A DNA stretch of 64,000 bases from Candidatus Gastranaerophilales bacterium (GCA_944325605.1 CALVAX010000006.1:1-64000), one strand, 5' to 3'; shown: positions 18,291 through 27,903, counted from the stretch's first letter. The notes: a model not told the origin generated them from the letters alone. A program made the numbers and translations.

Positions 18291-19613
18291 CTATTTAGAT
18301 TCTACTTTTTGTTTTTTAGGTTTTATAAAATTAACAGAATTTTTTTCCATCAAAAAGTCTCTAACTTTGTCATTTAAGGCTTGCTGAGAAAGAGAAGCAA
18401 TAATTTCAGGATTTTTACCTATCTGCTTCATCAAGTCTTCCTGCCTTAAACCGTAAGCAGCACTAAGCTGATTAAACTTGGCATGGATATCTTTCGGTTC
18501 AAGCTTGATATTTTCTTCCTGTGCAATTTTACCGATTACAAGGGAATTTTTAATTCTGAATTTTGCATCTTCTCTTATAGTCTCTGCAAGTTTTTCAGAA
18601 CCTTCGGATTTTTCAACGGCATCCCAGCTGAGGCCTTGAGCCTGAATTCTCTGTTTGTAATCATTTGTAAGAGTTTCAGCTTCACGTTCAATCATTGTTT
18701 CAGGAATATCAACACTTGCGGCTTCTATAACCTTTTCAAACACAGCATTTTCTGATTTTTGCCTGTCAGAAGTTTCTTTTTGATTGTCAAGATACTTCTG
18801 AATATCAGCTTTGAATTCATCTACTGTTTTGAAAGGGCCTACTTTTTGAGCAAAAGCATCATTTAATTCAGGAACTTTTCTCTCTTTTATCTCATTTACT
18901 TTTATTTTGAAAACAGCCGGCTGACCTTTAAGTTTGTCGTCGTGATAGTTTTCAGGGAAAGTAACCTTGATATCAAATTCATCACCGATATTTTTACCGA
19001 CGATTTGTTCTGCAAAGCCCGGAATAAAGTTTGAATGTCCGAGATCAAGCGGATAATTCTTAGCATCTCCGCCTTCTATTTTTTCTCCGTTTACAGAACC
19101 TTCAAAATCAATTACTGCAATATCTGTATCTTTTGTCGGTCTGTCGACAACCAGTTCCAAAGTTGCATACTGGTTCAATACATTCTGGAGCGCTTTATCA
19201 AAAGCATCCTCGGGCATTTCAGTACTTTCAACATCAACTTTCAAATCTTTATATGCACCAAGAATAACTTCCGGTCTTGTTTCAACTTTCAGCTCAACGG
19301 TCAAATCCTGCCCGAGAGTGTAATCAAACTTCGTAATATACGGCTGTGTAATAACATCAAGATTATTTTCTTTTATTGCTTCTGCAATTACAGACGGCAT
19401 AAGTTTATCCAGAGCTTCATGCTTTATTCTTTCTGTACCGACCTGTCTTTCAATAACGGCACGCGGCGCTTTGCCTCTTCTAAATCCGTCTACATTTACA
19501 TACTGAGCAATTCTTCTTACTGCTTCATCATAAGCTTTAGCGGCATCTTTTGCCGGAATTGTAATATCTATTTTATAGATGTTGTCATTTTCTTTTTCTA
19601 CTGCAAATTTCAT
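18291..19613 (-). CDS. tig: Trigger factor, ribosome-associated chaperone
   Basis: A 440-residue peptidyl-prolyl isomerase/chaperone that binds nascent chains at the ribosome exit. The N-terminal ribosome-binding domain holds the GFRRGKAPRAVIER signature (about residues 38-52), a FKBP-type PPIase domain lies at about 155-245 (VIDFEGSVNGEKIEGG, FIPGFAEQIVG), and the remainder is the helical C-terminal substrate-binding arms. A basic tail (KPKKQKVESK) ends the protein. It is the first gene of the tig-clpP-clpX operon; AAAGGAAA lies 5 nt before the ATG. Confidence 0.96.
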   Translation of the reverse strand: MKFAVEKENDNIYKIDITIPAKDAAKAYDEAVRRIAQYVNVDGFRRGKAPRAVIERQVGTERIKHEALDKLMPSVIAEAIKENNLDVITQPYITKFDYTLGQDLTVELKVETRPEVILGAYKDLKVDVESTEMPEDAFDKALQNVLNQYATLELVVDRPTKDTDIAVIDFEGSVNGEKIEGGDAKNYPLDLGHSNFIPGFAEQIVGKNIGDEFDIKVTFPENYHDDKLKGQPAVFKIKVNEIKERKVPELNDAFAQKVGPFKTVDEFKADIQKYLDNQKETSDRQKSENAVFEKVIEAASVDIPETMIEREAETLTNDYKQRIQAQGLSWDAVEKSEGSEKLAETIREDAKFRIKNSLVIGKIAQEENIKLEPKDIHAKFNQLSAAYGLRQEDLMKQIGKNPEIIASLSQQALNDKVRDFLMEKNSVNFIKPKKQKVESK

Positions 19614-19718
19614 AACGTTTCCTTTTACTGATTACTATAATATCTTCTGGAATTATAGCGCAAAAAAGTTTTTGTGCAAGTCCACCAGAAATATGATTAA
19701 TAAAAGAATTTCCCCCGC

Positions 19719-19747
19719 TTGCAAAAGTTAAATTTCTGTGCTAGCCT
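19719..19747 (+). promoter_or_regulatory. Promoter for the acyltransferase operon; leaderless start
   Basis: TTGCAA (19719-19724), a 17-nt spacer and TAGCCT (19742-19747) preceded by TGC. The expected start of transcription is the ATG at 19755. This rules out a TTG codon at 19719, which sits in the -35 box. Confidence 0.55.
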
Positions 19748-19754
19748 AATCGGT

Positions 19755-20459
19755 ATGGTCAGACTAATAAATGCTGATAATGTTATATATTTGAAAAAAC
19801 TTGTAAACGGGATATTAAAAACTCAGGAGATTTTTACAATTATAAAAAGTGTCGATCATCCCGATGTAGGGCCATGTCTTTATGCGATGTGGCACGGAAA
19901 CCAGTTTTGCGTTTACGGGATTCCTGACAGAGGAAAAGTAAATGTACTTGTAAGCACTTCTATGGACGGGGATATTATTGCATATTGCATACATAACCTC
20001 GGGCTTAAATCAATTAGAGGCTCTACTGCCAGAAAAGGTGCTGTCGGCGGGACAATGCAGATACTTGAAGCCCTAAAAAGAGGCGAATCCGCAGCTATTA
20101 TGGTTGACGGGCCAAAGGGCCCTGCAAGAAAAGTTAAAGGCGGAATTTTCAAAATCGCTCACATGGCGCAGGTGCCGATTGTGCCTGTCCACTGGTATTC
20201 TCCGCAGTTTAATTTTGTTAAACTTCCGAGCTGGGACAGCCTGACTTCCCCGATTTTATACACAAGACTTATTAACATTTACGGAACACCAATATACATT
20301 CAAGAAGATCTTGATGCTGAAACAGAAAAGAAATATCAGAAAAAATTAAAAGAGTCACTTATTAATTTAGAAGCAAAAGCGCCTCAAATATATAAGGAGG
20401 TAAAGCACGAAATACCATGGAAACTAAATCTGGACTTAGATTATCAGCGCTACAACTAA
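19755..20459 (+). CDS. DUF374 family lysophospholipid acyltransferase-like protein
   Basis: A 234-residue protein of the DUF374/LPLAT superfamily, relatives of LpxL-type acyltransferases that acylate lipid A or other glycolipids. Visible motifs are the H-x4-D-like block YAMWHGNQF near residue 54, STSMDGDII near 76, GLKSIRGSTARKGAVGG near 90-105, and the substrate block MVDGPKGPARKVKGG near 123. It has no obvious membrane helix beyond the N-terminus. It opens an operon with a nitrilase-type gene (43-nt overlap) and dacB. The acyl acceptor is unknown. Confidence 0.82.
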   Translation: MVRLINADNVIYLKKLVNGILKTQEIFTIIKSVDHPDVGPCLYAMWHGNQFCVYGIPDRGKVNVLVSTSMDGDIIAYCIHNLGLKSIRGSTARKGAVGGTMQILEALKRGESAAIMVDGPKGPARKVKGGIFKIAHMAQVPIVPVHWYSPQFNFVKLPSWDSLTSPILYTRLINIYGTPIYIQEDLDAETEKKYQKKLKESLINLEAKAPQIYKEVKHEIPWKLNLDLDYQRYN

Positions 20460-21244
20460 ATGCGGTTACCGGAAACAAACAGGCTAATATCGAAAAAGTT
20501 AACAAACTCATTTCGCAAAATCTTCCACAAGATACAGATATTTTGATTCTGCCTGAAGTTTGGACTATCGGCTGGGCGTGTGAAGAATTCACAAAAAGTG
20601 CTGAAACTCTTGATGAAAACAGTCCGGTATTTTCTCTTTTATCTTCAGTCGCCCGAAAGTTCAATGTTTGGATTTTAGGCGGAAGTTTTATCAGAAAAAC
20701 CGAAAACGGTCTTTTGTACAACAGCTGTCCTGTTTTTGACAGAAAAGGCAACCTTGTTGCTGTTTATGATAAAAACCATCTTTATTCATACTGCGGCTGC
20801 AGGGAAGGAAGCTTTATCACTCCGGGAGAAAAAGGGGTGATTGTCGATATTGACGGGATTAAAACCGGTATTACAATCTGCTACGACATAAGATTTCCTG
20901 AAATTTTCAGAGAATACAGAAAACAAGGCGCACAGCTTCTTGTTAACATGGCTGCATGGGGAATAAACAAACCTGTACCTTGGGAAATCCTTGCTAAAGC
21001 CCGTGCTATTGAAAATCAAGCTTATATGGTTGCCCTAACCCAGTGCGGCCCTATTAACGTTAATTCTTACAACATAGGCCACTCAAGAATTATTGATTAT
21101 CTGGGAAATACAATTTCTGAAATAAAAGACCAGAAAGAAGGCTTTATGACTGCTGTCATTGACTTTGACGAAATGGAAAAGTACAGAAATCAATGCACTA
21201 TACTTGAAGATGTTAAAGATAATTATGAGGTAATAATCAAATGA
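20417..21244 (+). CDS. Carbon-nitrogen hydrolase (nitrilase superfamily, omega-amidase-like)
   Basis: A 275-residue CN hydrolase. The Glu-Lys-Cys triad is seen as LPEVWT near residue 46, VYDKNHLYSY near 118 (Lys) and GITICYDIRFPEIF near 155 (Cys). The sequence is closest in pattern to the Nit2/omega-amidase branch (WTIGW, GSFI, CREGSFITPGE). Substrates in that branch are alpha-keto acid amides, but this is inferred. The gene starts inside the upstream acyltransferase (43-nt overlap) after an AAGGAGG that is rather far away (16 nt), and its stop overlaps dacB in ATGA. Confidence 0.88.
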   Translation: METKSGLRLSALQLNAVTGNKQANIEKVNKLISQNLPQDTDILILPEVWTIGWACEEFTKSAETLDENSPVFSLLSSVARKFNVWILGGSFIRKTENGLLYNSCPVFDRKGNLVAVYDKNHLYSYCGCREGSFITPGEKGVIVDIDGIKTGITICYDIRFPEIFREYRKQGAQLLVNMAAWGINKPVPWEILAKARAIENQAYMVALTQCGPINVNSYNIGHSRIIDYLGNTISEIKDQKEGFMTAVIDFDEMEKYRNQCTILEDVKDNYEVIIK

Positions 21245-22593
21245 AAAAGTTACTTTTAACTTTTGCTTTAATTTTATCCGGACTGTCGGCTTATGCCATC
21301 CCTGCTTCTATAGACAGTGCAATTCAAAATTCCAATATAGACAAAAATGTCGTATCTGTTTCTGTAAAGAACACGGCTACCGGCAAAACCCTCTACGAAC
21401 ATAATCAGAAAAATCCAATATCACCGGCCTCAACTTTAAAAATAATTACGGCAACGGTCGCGGCAGATACGCTCGGCAAAGATTATGAATTCAAAACGTC
21501 ACTTTTCAAAAACAATAACAATGAACTTTTTCTTAAATTGAGCGCAGACCCTTATTTGACAAGAGGGGATCTTTCTACACTTATGAAAGCCGCATCAGCA
21601 AAAAAAATTATTGAACCCAAAAGAATTTACATAGATGATTACGTTATGGACAGTGTCGAATGGGGCGAAGGATGGCAATGGGATGACGATTTGAATCCGC
21701 TTATGCCAAAATTCAGTCCTTACAATCTTGACAGCAACCTTTTAACCGCAATTATTGACCCGAAAGCTAAAGGTGCTCCGGCATCCATAAAGCTTAATAC
21801 CTTTTATCCGGTAACGTTTATGAATTTTACCGTTTCCGGCGGCGAAACCGATACCGTGAAATTTGAAAGAAACAATCATATCTCTCCGGATATGATTACA
21901 GTAAGCGGAAATGTTACAGGCAGAGTTCAAAAAAAGTTTCCTGTAAATTCGCCCAAAAGATACTTTATTATAAAACTTGAAGAGGCTGTTAGCGATGCAA
22001 AGCTTGAATATTATGGAGATTTTCCGCAGAAAAAACTTCCAGCAGGCGGTCTTACATTGATTTCAGAAGTTAAGCATCCCGTTAAATCTATCCTTAACGG
22101 AATATACAAATACAGCAACAACATGATGGCTGAAACGCTTTTTAAAGTTGCTGGCGGAAAATATATTAACAACACAGGTGCCATAAAAAACGCCCTGAAA
22201 ATGATGGAAGATTACTGCCGGAAAAACGGACTGAAATATGAAAATATAAAAATAGTTGACGGCAGCGGAGTTTCTAAAAACAACCTTATGACTGCGGATT
22301 TTATGACAAGTTTTCTTGTTCTTCAGGCAAAAAGGGAAGATTTCGGCGAGTTTATAAAAATGCTGCCTACAGCAGGCGAAGGCACTTTACAAAACAGAAT
22401 GCTCTATTTCAAAGATATTATTTATGCCAAAACAGGAACTCTCTCTGATATAAGTTCTATCTGCGGATATATCAAAACAAGAAACGGTAATATCATCGCT
22501 TTTGATATTATGATAAACGACGCAAAATCAAGTTCTTCTGACAAGAAAGCTGCAGAAGAACAAATAATCCGGGCTATTTACAACAAATATTAA
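21241..22593 (+). CDS. dacB: D-alanyl-D-alanine carboxypeptidase/endopeptidase (PBP4 type, peptidase S13)
   Basis: Trims peptidoglycan stem peptides or cross-links in the periplasm. The signal peptide is residues 1-20 (MKKLLLTFALILSGLSAYA). The penicillin-binding triad is present: S-x-x-K in SPASTLKI near residue 62, S-x-N in YSNNMMAE near 297, and K-T-G in YAKTGTLSDIS near 400, with the long S13 insert between the first two. The 450-residue length is typical. It is the third gene of the operon, with a 4-nt ATGA overlap and GAGG before the start. Confidence 0.94.
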   Translation: MKKLLLTFALILSGLSAYAIPASIDSAIQNSNIDKNVVSVSVKNTATGKTLYEHNQKNPISPASTLKIITATVAADTLGKDYEFKTSLFKNNNNELFLKLSADPYLTRGDLSTLMKAASAKKIIEPKRIYIDDYVMDSVEWGEGWQWDDDLNPLMPKFSPYNLDSNLLTAIIDPKAKGAPASIKLNTFYPVTFMNFTVSGGETDTVKFERNNHISPDMITVSGNVTGRVQKKFPVNSPKRYFIIKLEEAVSDAKLEYYGDFPQKKLPAGGLTLISEVKHPVKSILNGIYKYSNNMMAETLFKVAGGKYINNTGAIKNALKMMEDYCRKNGLKYENIKIVDGSGVSKNNLMTADFMTSFLVLQAKREDFGEFIKMLPTAGEGTLQNRMLYFKDIIYAKTGTLSDISSICGYIKTRNGNIIAFDIMINDAKSSSSDKKAAEEQIIRAIYNKY

Positions 22594-22629
22594 ACGGATA
22601 AAAACGGATGTAGAAACACAGGATAGGAA

Positions 22630-23460
22630 TTATGCACAACGAGATTTGTTAAGGGCATACACACCGGCAATCACTCCGCCTATGCCGGCTATAATTCCTC
22701 CCATCAATGAGGAATATGTTCTGGATTTTGGAATATATTTTTTGACTATAGAATAATCATTTTTTAAACCTTCACTGCTTGTCAATGTTGCAAGCTTTTT
22801 ATACATAAGATTGGCTCTGTCCGAAATGGCACGTGTAACCTTTTCCCATTGTTCGCTGATTGAACGGCCTTTATCCGGAAGGTTTAAAATTGCTTCATCT
22901 CTTGCTGAACGAAATGCAGCTCTTGCCTTTTTATACCGGTTAAGAGGTTCTTTTACGGCAAGTTCCGCATCGGCGAATTCTCTTGCCGCCGATTTCAATT
23001 CCAGATAAGCATTTGTATCTTTTGGATTTTCAACAGCTTTTTTATGCGCAAGCATCAGATTGTCTTTTAATTCTTTATATCTAACATCCTTAAGAGCCTG
23101 CTGATATTGAGTTTTCTTAGCCGCAGCTTCGGACACAAAACGATCCTCTACGCTAACTTGATTTACCAGTTCATGCCAGCTTTTTGCGGCAGGAGCGATT
23201 TTATCTTTTGTAATGGCTTTTCCTGAATCACGATATTCTTTTGCTGCCTGTCTTAAACTATCGACGGATTTTTTTTCCTCAGCTGTTGCATTTTTCATAA
23301 CTTCCTGCGAAAAAATTCGATCGTAGGTTTTGTCATTTTGCATCAAAAGCCTTTCCAGAGAAAATTTTCTCGGTGCTAAAATATACCCGGCACCAAGCCC
23401 TAAACCAGATGAAATTGCACCAACTCCGCACGGAGATACAGAAACCGTATTTGTACTCAT
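22630..23460 (-). CDS. Hypothetical protein with glycine-rich hydrophobic ends
   Basis: Unrecognised, 276 residues. A glycine-rich hydrophobic segment sits near the N-terminus (GVGAISSGLGLGAGYI) and another near the C-terminus (LMGGIIAGIGGVIAGVYAL), separated by about 200 residues that are strongly charged and alpha-helical (many K, E, A; probable coiled coil). The two ends could form a membrane-inserting hairpin. AGGAG precedes the ATG. It is flanked by the convergent end of dacB and the divergent glycosyltransferase. Confidence 0.55.
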   Translation of the reverse strand: MSTNTVSVSPCGVGAISSGLGLGAGYILAPRKFSLERLLMQNDKTYDRIFSQEVMKNATAEEKKSVDSLRQAAKEYRDSGKAITKDKIAPAAKSWHELVNQVSVEDRFVSEAAAKKTQYQQALKDVRYKELKDNLMLAHKKAVENPKDTNAYLELKSAAREFADAELAVKEPLNRYKKARAAFRSARDEAILNLPDKGRSISEQWEKVTRAISDRANLMYKKLATLTSSEGLKNDYSIVKKYIPKSRTYSSLMGGIIAGIGGVIAGVYALNKSRCA

Positions 23461-23622
23461 ACCGACACTCCTATATTCCTCAAATGTAAATCACACTAAA
23501 ACTACCAGTCACATTATTACTCTAAAATTATTTTTTTGTGGATTTTTCTATAAAAAATTTACAACTTTTAACAATTATGACAGGCAAAAAATATATGATA
23601 TATTTAAAAAGGAGAAGGAAAA

Positions 23623-24471
23623 ATGGAACCATTAATAAGTATTATCACACCAACACTTAATATAGTTGAAAACGAGCAGGCCGATGAGTTTAACTTGCTT
23701 GTAACCCTTCTGGAGCTTCAAACTTATCCGAGAATTGAACACTTAGTCATAGACGGCTCGTCTACAGATGAAACAATTGACCTTCTTAAAGACTACAAAA
23801 ATAAAGGTTATATTAATTTTTTTACGGAACGGGATACCGGCAAATATCATGCACTTAACAAAGGTATTATGCGTGCAAAAGGGAAATACATCGCATTTAT
23901 AAGCTGCGACGATTTTTACCACGATATTACAGCCATAAACGATGCCGTTGCGGCAATGGAGGCTGACGGGGCGGATTTTCTGTTTTCACCGGCATACTGC
24001 AGACACCCTGAAGGTTATACTTTCCTTTTCATGCCTGCTATGTATAATGCTTTTCAGGTTCTTCCCTGCGCCCGCCAGGGAATGATATTTAAACGTTCCA
24101 TGCTTGAAGAAGAGAAATATTTTGATGAAAAATTCAAAATTATGTCTGATATGGATTTGATTATAAGGCTGCTTCTAAAACGAAGAAAAGCTCTATTTTT
24201 CGAAACCAATTTTACAACATATAAATTCAGCGAAAAGAGCTACGGAAACGATGAGCAATGTATAAATGAATCAAAACTCATCTATCATAAAAATTTCAGG
24301 AATTTTTGTGCTCTAAATGATGAAGCTCTTGATGCTATGGCGAGGTATTCGGAATTTCCTCCAATGCTTCTTGAAAAACTTGCAGGATGTTTTTCACCTG
24401 ATGACAGGGATTTATTTTTTGAACGCTGTGAACAAATGCATCAATTACGCCTCCAGCAGTTTGGAGGCTAA
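23623..24471 (+). CDS. Family 2 glycosyltransferase
   Basis: A 282-residue GT-A glycosyltransferase. The N-terminal nucleotide-sugar domain starts ISIITPTLN, has VIDGSSTDET near residue 45 and GIMRAKGKYIAFISCDDF near 85-102 (CDD standing for the DxD metal motif), and FKIMSDMDLIIRLLLKRRK near 170. No membrane segments, so it is probably a cytoplasmic transferase for a surface glycan. It is a single gene with AAGGAGAAGG before the ATG; donor and acceptor are unknown. Confidence 0.9.
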   Translation: MEPLISIITPTLNIVENEQADEFNLLVTLLELQTYPRIEHLVIDGSSTDETIDLLKDYKNKGYINFFTERDTGKYHALNKGIMRAKGKYIAFISCDDFYHDITAINDAVAAMEADGADFLFSPAYCRHPEGYTFLFMPAMYNAFQVLPCARQGMIFKRSMLEEEKYFDEKFKIMSDMDLIIRLLLKRRKALFFETNFTTYKFSEKSYGNDEQCINESKLIYHKNFRNFCALNDEALDAMARYSEFPPMLLEKLAGCFSPDDRDLFFERCEQMHQLRLQQFGG

Positions 24472-24514
24472 AAAGGAAGAAAGACGGACTTTTTTATAAA
24501 AACAGCCGATAAAA

Positions 24515-24548
24515 AACCGGCATCTTTTTGTTTTAAAGTCTGCCGGTT
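24515..24548 (-). terminator. Terminator overlapping the stop of the 24547 gene
   Basis: AACCGGCA (24515-24522) and TGCCGGTT (24541-24548) form an 8-bp stem followed on the minus strand by TTTTTT. The stop codon at 24547 lies inside the stem. Confidence 0.75.
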
Positions 24549-26001
24549 AGCCAAATGTTTTAAATGAGCCTTCAACGTTCTTTTCAATAACTTTTTCAAC
24601 AGAATCCATTTCGGTTTGAATAGCGTTTTGTTCTGTATCAAGCTGCTGGAGGCGAAGTTCGAGGTTTTTGTCCTGAGCCTGAATAATTTCGATTTTAGCA
24701 TTTATCTGATCTATTGCCTGATCATAGAGATATTTTTCGTGTTCATATTCATTCATAGCATCATTATATGCATCCTGATCAGTAACTGTTGTTGTTGTCA
24801 GAGCGTATGTCGAAAAAGTACCGGAGCCGTCATCATTCGGAATTGATATTGAGATAAATCTTCCGGAAGAATCTCTTTCAACAAGACATCCCTCAATAGC
24901 TTTAACCTCTTTGACTTTTGTATCGCTGCCGATTGTATAGCAGTTAATATTTGTCAAAATATTACCGTTTTCATCGGTATTATTTGCGTTGTTATCCAAA
25001 TCAGCTTTCTTATAGAAATAAGGAACCGCTTCGCCGGTTGTAGTATTTTCAACATATCTTACATACCATTCATCAGTGCCGTATTTTTGTTCAAGCTGTT
25101 CAATCCAAGCTTGTTCTTCAGTCAGAGCAGCTCTGATTTCATCGTTTGTAAGGCCTCCGAAATACGGATCATTTTCAAGTCCCGGATACTCGGTAATACT
25201 TGCAATCTGAGCCTCTGTCAGATACTCTTTAGAAATTTCATCGTTCCAGGCTTCTTTGCTGTAAGTTCCATCTCCGTTGCTTTGAACAAGAGTTACAGCA
25301 TATTCCGGATCTGTCTGGGTATCATCATACAAACATATAATCAAATCATCTTCCGTTACACCGGTTAAATCATTTCTTGTACCGTCCTCATCAAGGGTAT
25401 AATATCCGCCTGTAGCCTTATCTTTGAACACCTGCTCAGCGGCAGTAAAATCATCATTAAACTTGTAATATTCAAAATTTTCTATATCCTCAGGGGTGCA
25501 TTGAGCAAGACCTTTAACTTTTGTAGTTTTTTCAACAAAATAGCCGCCGCCATCTTCCTGAACCGGATATTCGATACCGTTAAGAGTGATAGTGTTTCCG
25601 ACATAAGCGGTTGTATCAGCAGTACCGAGTTCTCTTAAAAGTGTGCTTCCAACATAATAAGCACCATTTTGAACATTAATAACACTTGTTGATGCGGCAA
25701 CAGGAACATAATCATCCTGCCATTTTGAAAGATAACTTAATGTATAAGTTCCGTCAGTTTGTGCAATCATTGCGGTAATTTCGTTAGTCAAAGCGCCGTC
25801 ATCAAATGTGTAGACTGTTTTTGTGAAACTGTCAACAGAAGGAGGCACCGGTACCGACATACCGAGCAGATCATTATAATAGTTTGCAGACTGGTTAGAC
25901 AATGAAGTTCGCTGCTGGTTAATCTGCTGGCCTTCGAACTCCAAATTGGTCTTTCTTGCCGTCAAACCTAAAAATCTAGCTTGTGACGCTGCCATTCCCA
26001 T
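24547..26001 (-). CDS. Large hypothetical protein with conserved helical ends and variable centre
   Basis: Unrecognised enzymatically, 484 residues. The N-terminus (GMAASQARFLGLTARKTNLE, then QQINQQRTSLSNQSANYY) and the C-terminus (YLYDQAIDQINAKIEIIQAQ onward to VEGSFKTF) are heptad-rich helices predicted to pack together. The ~350 residues between are acidic, Tyr/Thr/Asp-rich and look like an exposed domain. This layout (helical ends, variable centre, no signal peptide) resembles flagellin/hook-type or other self-assembling surface proteins, but that is only an analogy. The ATG at 26001 fits the AAAGGAA site better than an upstream TTG. Confidence 0.55.
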   Translation of the reverse strand: MGMAASQARFLGLTARKTNLEFEGQQINQQRTSLSNQSANYYNDLLGMSVPVPPSVDSFTKTVYTFDDGALTNEITAMIAQTDGTYTLSYLSKWQDDYVPVAASTSVINVQNGAYYVGSTLLRELGTADTTAYVGNTITLNGIEYPVQEDGGGYFVEKTTKVKGLAQCTPEDIENFEYYKFNDDFTAAEQVFKDKATGGYYTLDEDGTRNDLTGVTEDDLIICLYDDTQTDPEYAVTLVQSNGDGTYSKEAWNDEISKEYLTEAQIASITEYPGLENDPYFGGLTNDEIRAALTEEQAWIEQLEQKYGTDEWYVRYVENTTTGEAVPYFYKKADLDNNANNTDENGNILTNINCYTIGSDTKVKEVKAIEGCLVERDSSGRFISISIPNDDGSGTFSTYALTTTTVTDQDAYNDAMNEYEHEKYLYDQAIDQINAKIEIIQAQDKNLELRLQQLDTEQNAIQTEMDSVEKVIEKNVEGSFKTFG

Positions 26002-26124
26002 AGCCGTCAAGTTCCTTTCCGTTTAGTTCCATTATTCTGTTATACGGAAAGATTACCTGATAACTTTAATAATCAAGACCTTTTGTTACAAAATTGTAAC
26101 AATTAAAGCCTGCATACGATTTTG

Positions 26125-27903
26125 TTATGCATAGGTCCACCATTGCCAGTCCGGCTCAGATTCAACATACCCGTCCTGATTATAAGCTGTTTCAATATGA
26201 CTTTCGATTGTGCCTTTTTCATTCGGACCGTCGACGGCTGTTGTAATGCCTCCGCCCGCATCAAATTCATCACCGGCAATACTGTCAACGTAATCAGCGT
26301 CAGCCTGATACGCACTGTATTCACCCCACATTGTGTACATCAGATAAAAGAATCTGTTTAATTTTTCATCTGTAAATGTATAATGTCCGTCAGTGCTATC
26401 AAATTCACCTCTGGCATAGGCTTCATCCATTAATGTCCTGATATTATCGGTATAATAAGAGTATTCATCTGCGGTAAGCGCGCCAGCGGCATACATATCG
26501 TCAATTATATTCTGACTGACATATATCAGACAGCCTTCATCATCAACTATAGTATAATTATATGCAGTAGCATGTGTAAGTTCATGAACCAAAGTATCTA
26601 CAAGTTCATACCACTGGGAAGTTTCAAAATACGCCTGATTTAATGTCAATCCATAATCACCGCTACTGGTGTCGTTATCAGATGCAAATATTGCATAATT
26701 CATCCCGTTATACTCCGCCAACAGAGGACTCGTAGTATAAGACCCCATAGTAATATATCCATCCGGAGCTGCATCACTAAGATCCGCAAAAGCAATTTGT
26801 CCTACGTGCACTGAATTATAGGTGTCAGTACCGGCAAGCAGTCTGTCCAATGCGTCTAATTGAGCGGTCAAACCGGCTGCTTCAAGGTATTCTCTTGCTT
26901 TTTCAATACCAAATTCAAGTTTACCTTGAAGACTCAAGGATTCATATTCTTCTTGAATTTCTGCAGCATAAGCTTCAACCTTTGATTGAAGCGCAGAAGC
27001 AGAAGTTCCGATTTCTTCACCGATTAACTCTTTTATTTCTTCGACTGTTAAAATATCATTGTCATTTTTATCAAGAACATCAAAAATCCTGTTTATAGAA
27101 CCGAAAAAGTCATAGTTTGAATCTTCCCATCTGTCGTTTTGAGTAAGTTCAATCAGCTGTGATCTTGTAATCCCTGTCTCTTGCGAAATTGAAGGATCCT
27201 GCTCGTTGAGCCAGTCAAACATGCTTTCTACATCATCAAATTCGTCTATAAAAGAAGGTTTTGGCACATCAGGCTCTTCCGTATCATCGTCGTCACCAGT
27301 AACCGGCGTGTCATCATCGTCATCTCCGACTGTTACATCATCATCATCATCACCCGTAACCGGAGTATCGTCATCATCATCCCCGACTGTTACATCATCA
27401 TCGTCGTCGCCTTCCTCTGCTTTAGGGTGGTGAAGATCATAAATTACCTGTTTAATATCTTCAATTTGAGAACCTGATAATCCTGTAAACTGCACAGATA
27501 AATTACTTTTTATTTTAAGATCTAAGTCTATATCCTTTCCGATTTCATCAGCATCTTTGACTGCGCCGGCAGCATCAGGTGTCGGAATTACATCAATAAA
27601 AGTTTTTTTAGCAACCGTGCATGCTGTAGAGCCATTACCAATTGAGCCAACCGATGAAACAGGTGTATAGCTGATAAAAGACTTCGTTTTTAAAGCACCA
27701 ATTGCAACTTCATTCGCAATTGAATAAATTGTTGCATCTTTATTTGCTGCAAGCATTTCATCTACAATAGAAGTTGTATCAACGTCATTGGATGATATTC
27801 CGGCCTCAGAAGCGGCTTTTTCAACTTCTTCTGTCACCTGCTTCTCAAGCTTTGCTGTCTGCGCCTGCGCTACAATTGTCAGTAATTTCTGGTTTATCTG
27901 CAT
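26125..27903 (-). CDS. Putative zinc metallopeptidase with EF-hand and acidic repeat linker
   Basis: A 592-residue protein. A gluzincin-type H-E-x-x-H motif is seen as LVHELTHATAYNY near residue 440, preceded by a region resembling an anthrax-lethal-factor/M-family fold, with a possible third ligand further on (not certain). A canonical EF-hand calcium loop, DKNDNDILTVEE, is near residue 300. Between about 165 and 215 there is a highly acidic linker of D-runs alternating with VTVG and TPVTG. No signal peptide is apparent. It lies next to the helical-ends gene and may share its export or assembly. AGGA precedes the ATG at 27903. Confidence 0.55.
   Translation of the reverse strand: MQINQKLLTIVAQAQTAKLEKQVTEEVEKAASEAGISSNDVDTTSIVDEMLAANKDATIYSIANEVAIGALKTKSFISYTPVSSVGSIGNGSTACTVAKKTFIDVIPTPDAAGAVKDADEIGKDIDLDLKIKSNLSVQFTGLSGSQIEDIKQVIYDLHHPKAEEGDDDDDVTVGDDDDDTPVTGDDDDDVTVGDDDDDTPVTGDDDDTEEPDVPKPSFIDEFDDVESMFDWLNEQDPSISQETGITRSQLIELTQNDRWEDSNYDFFGSINRIFDVLDKNDNDILTVEEIKELIGEEIGTSASALQSKVEAYAAEIQEEYESLSLQGKLEFGIEKAREYLEAAGLTAQLDALDRLLAGTDTYNSVHVGQIAFADLSDAAPDGYITMGSYTTSPLLAEYNGMNYAIFASDNDTSSGDYGLTLNQAYFETSQWYELVDTLVHELTHATAYNYTIVDDEGCLIYVSQNIIDDMYAAGALTADEYSYYTDNIRTLMDEAYARGEFDSTDGHYTFTDEKLNRFFYLMYTMWGEYSAYQADADYVDSIAGDEFDAGGGITTAVDGPNEKGTIESHIETAYNQDGYVESEPDWQWWTYA
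27282..27411 (-). repeat. In-frame tandem repeat coding an Asp-rich linker
   Basis: About two copies of a 57-bp unit coding G-D5-V-T-V-G-D5-T-P-V-T, made of GAT/GAC runs. It is inside the metallopeptidase gene and is prone to slippage in multiples of 3, so length variation would keep the frame. Confidence 0.75.

Noticed and set aside
19035-19631. 198-residue plus-strand frame across tig
   Set aside because: Antisense shadow of the trigger-factor gene; Cys/Phe-rich with no motif.
19719-19754. TTG at 19719 as the acyltransferase start
   Set aside because: It coincides with a TTGCAA -35 box; the promoter spacing puts transcription at the ATG 19755.
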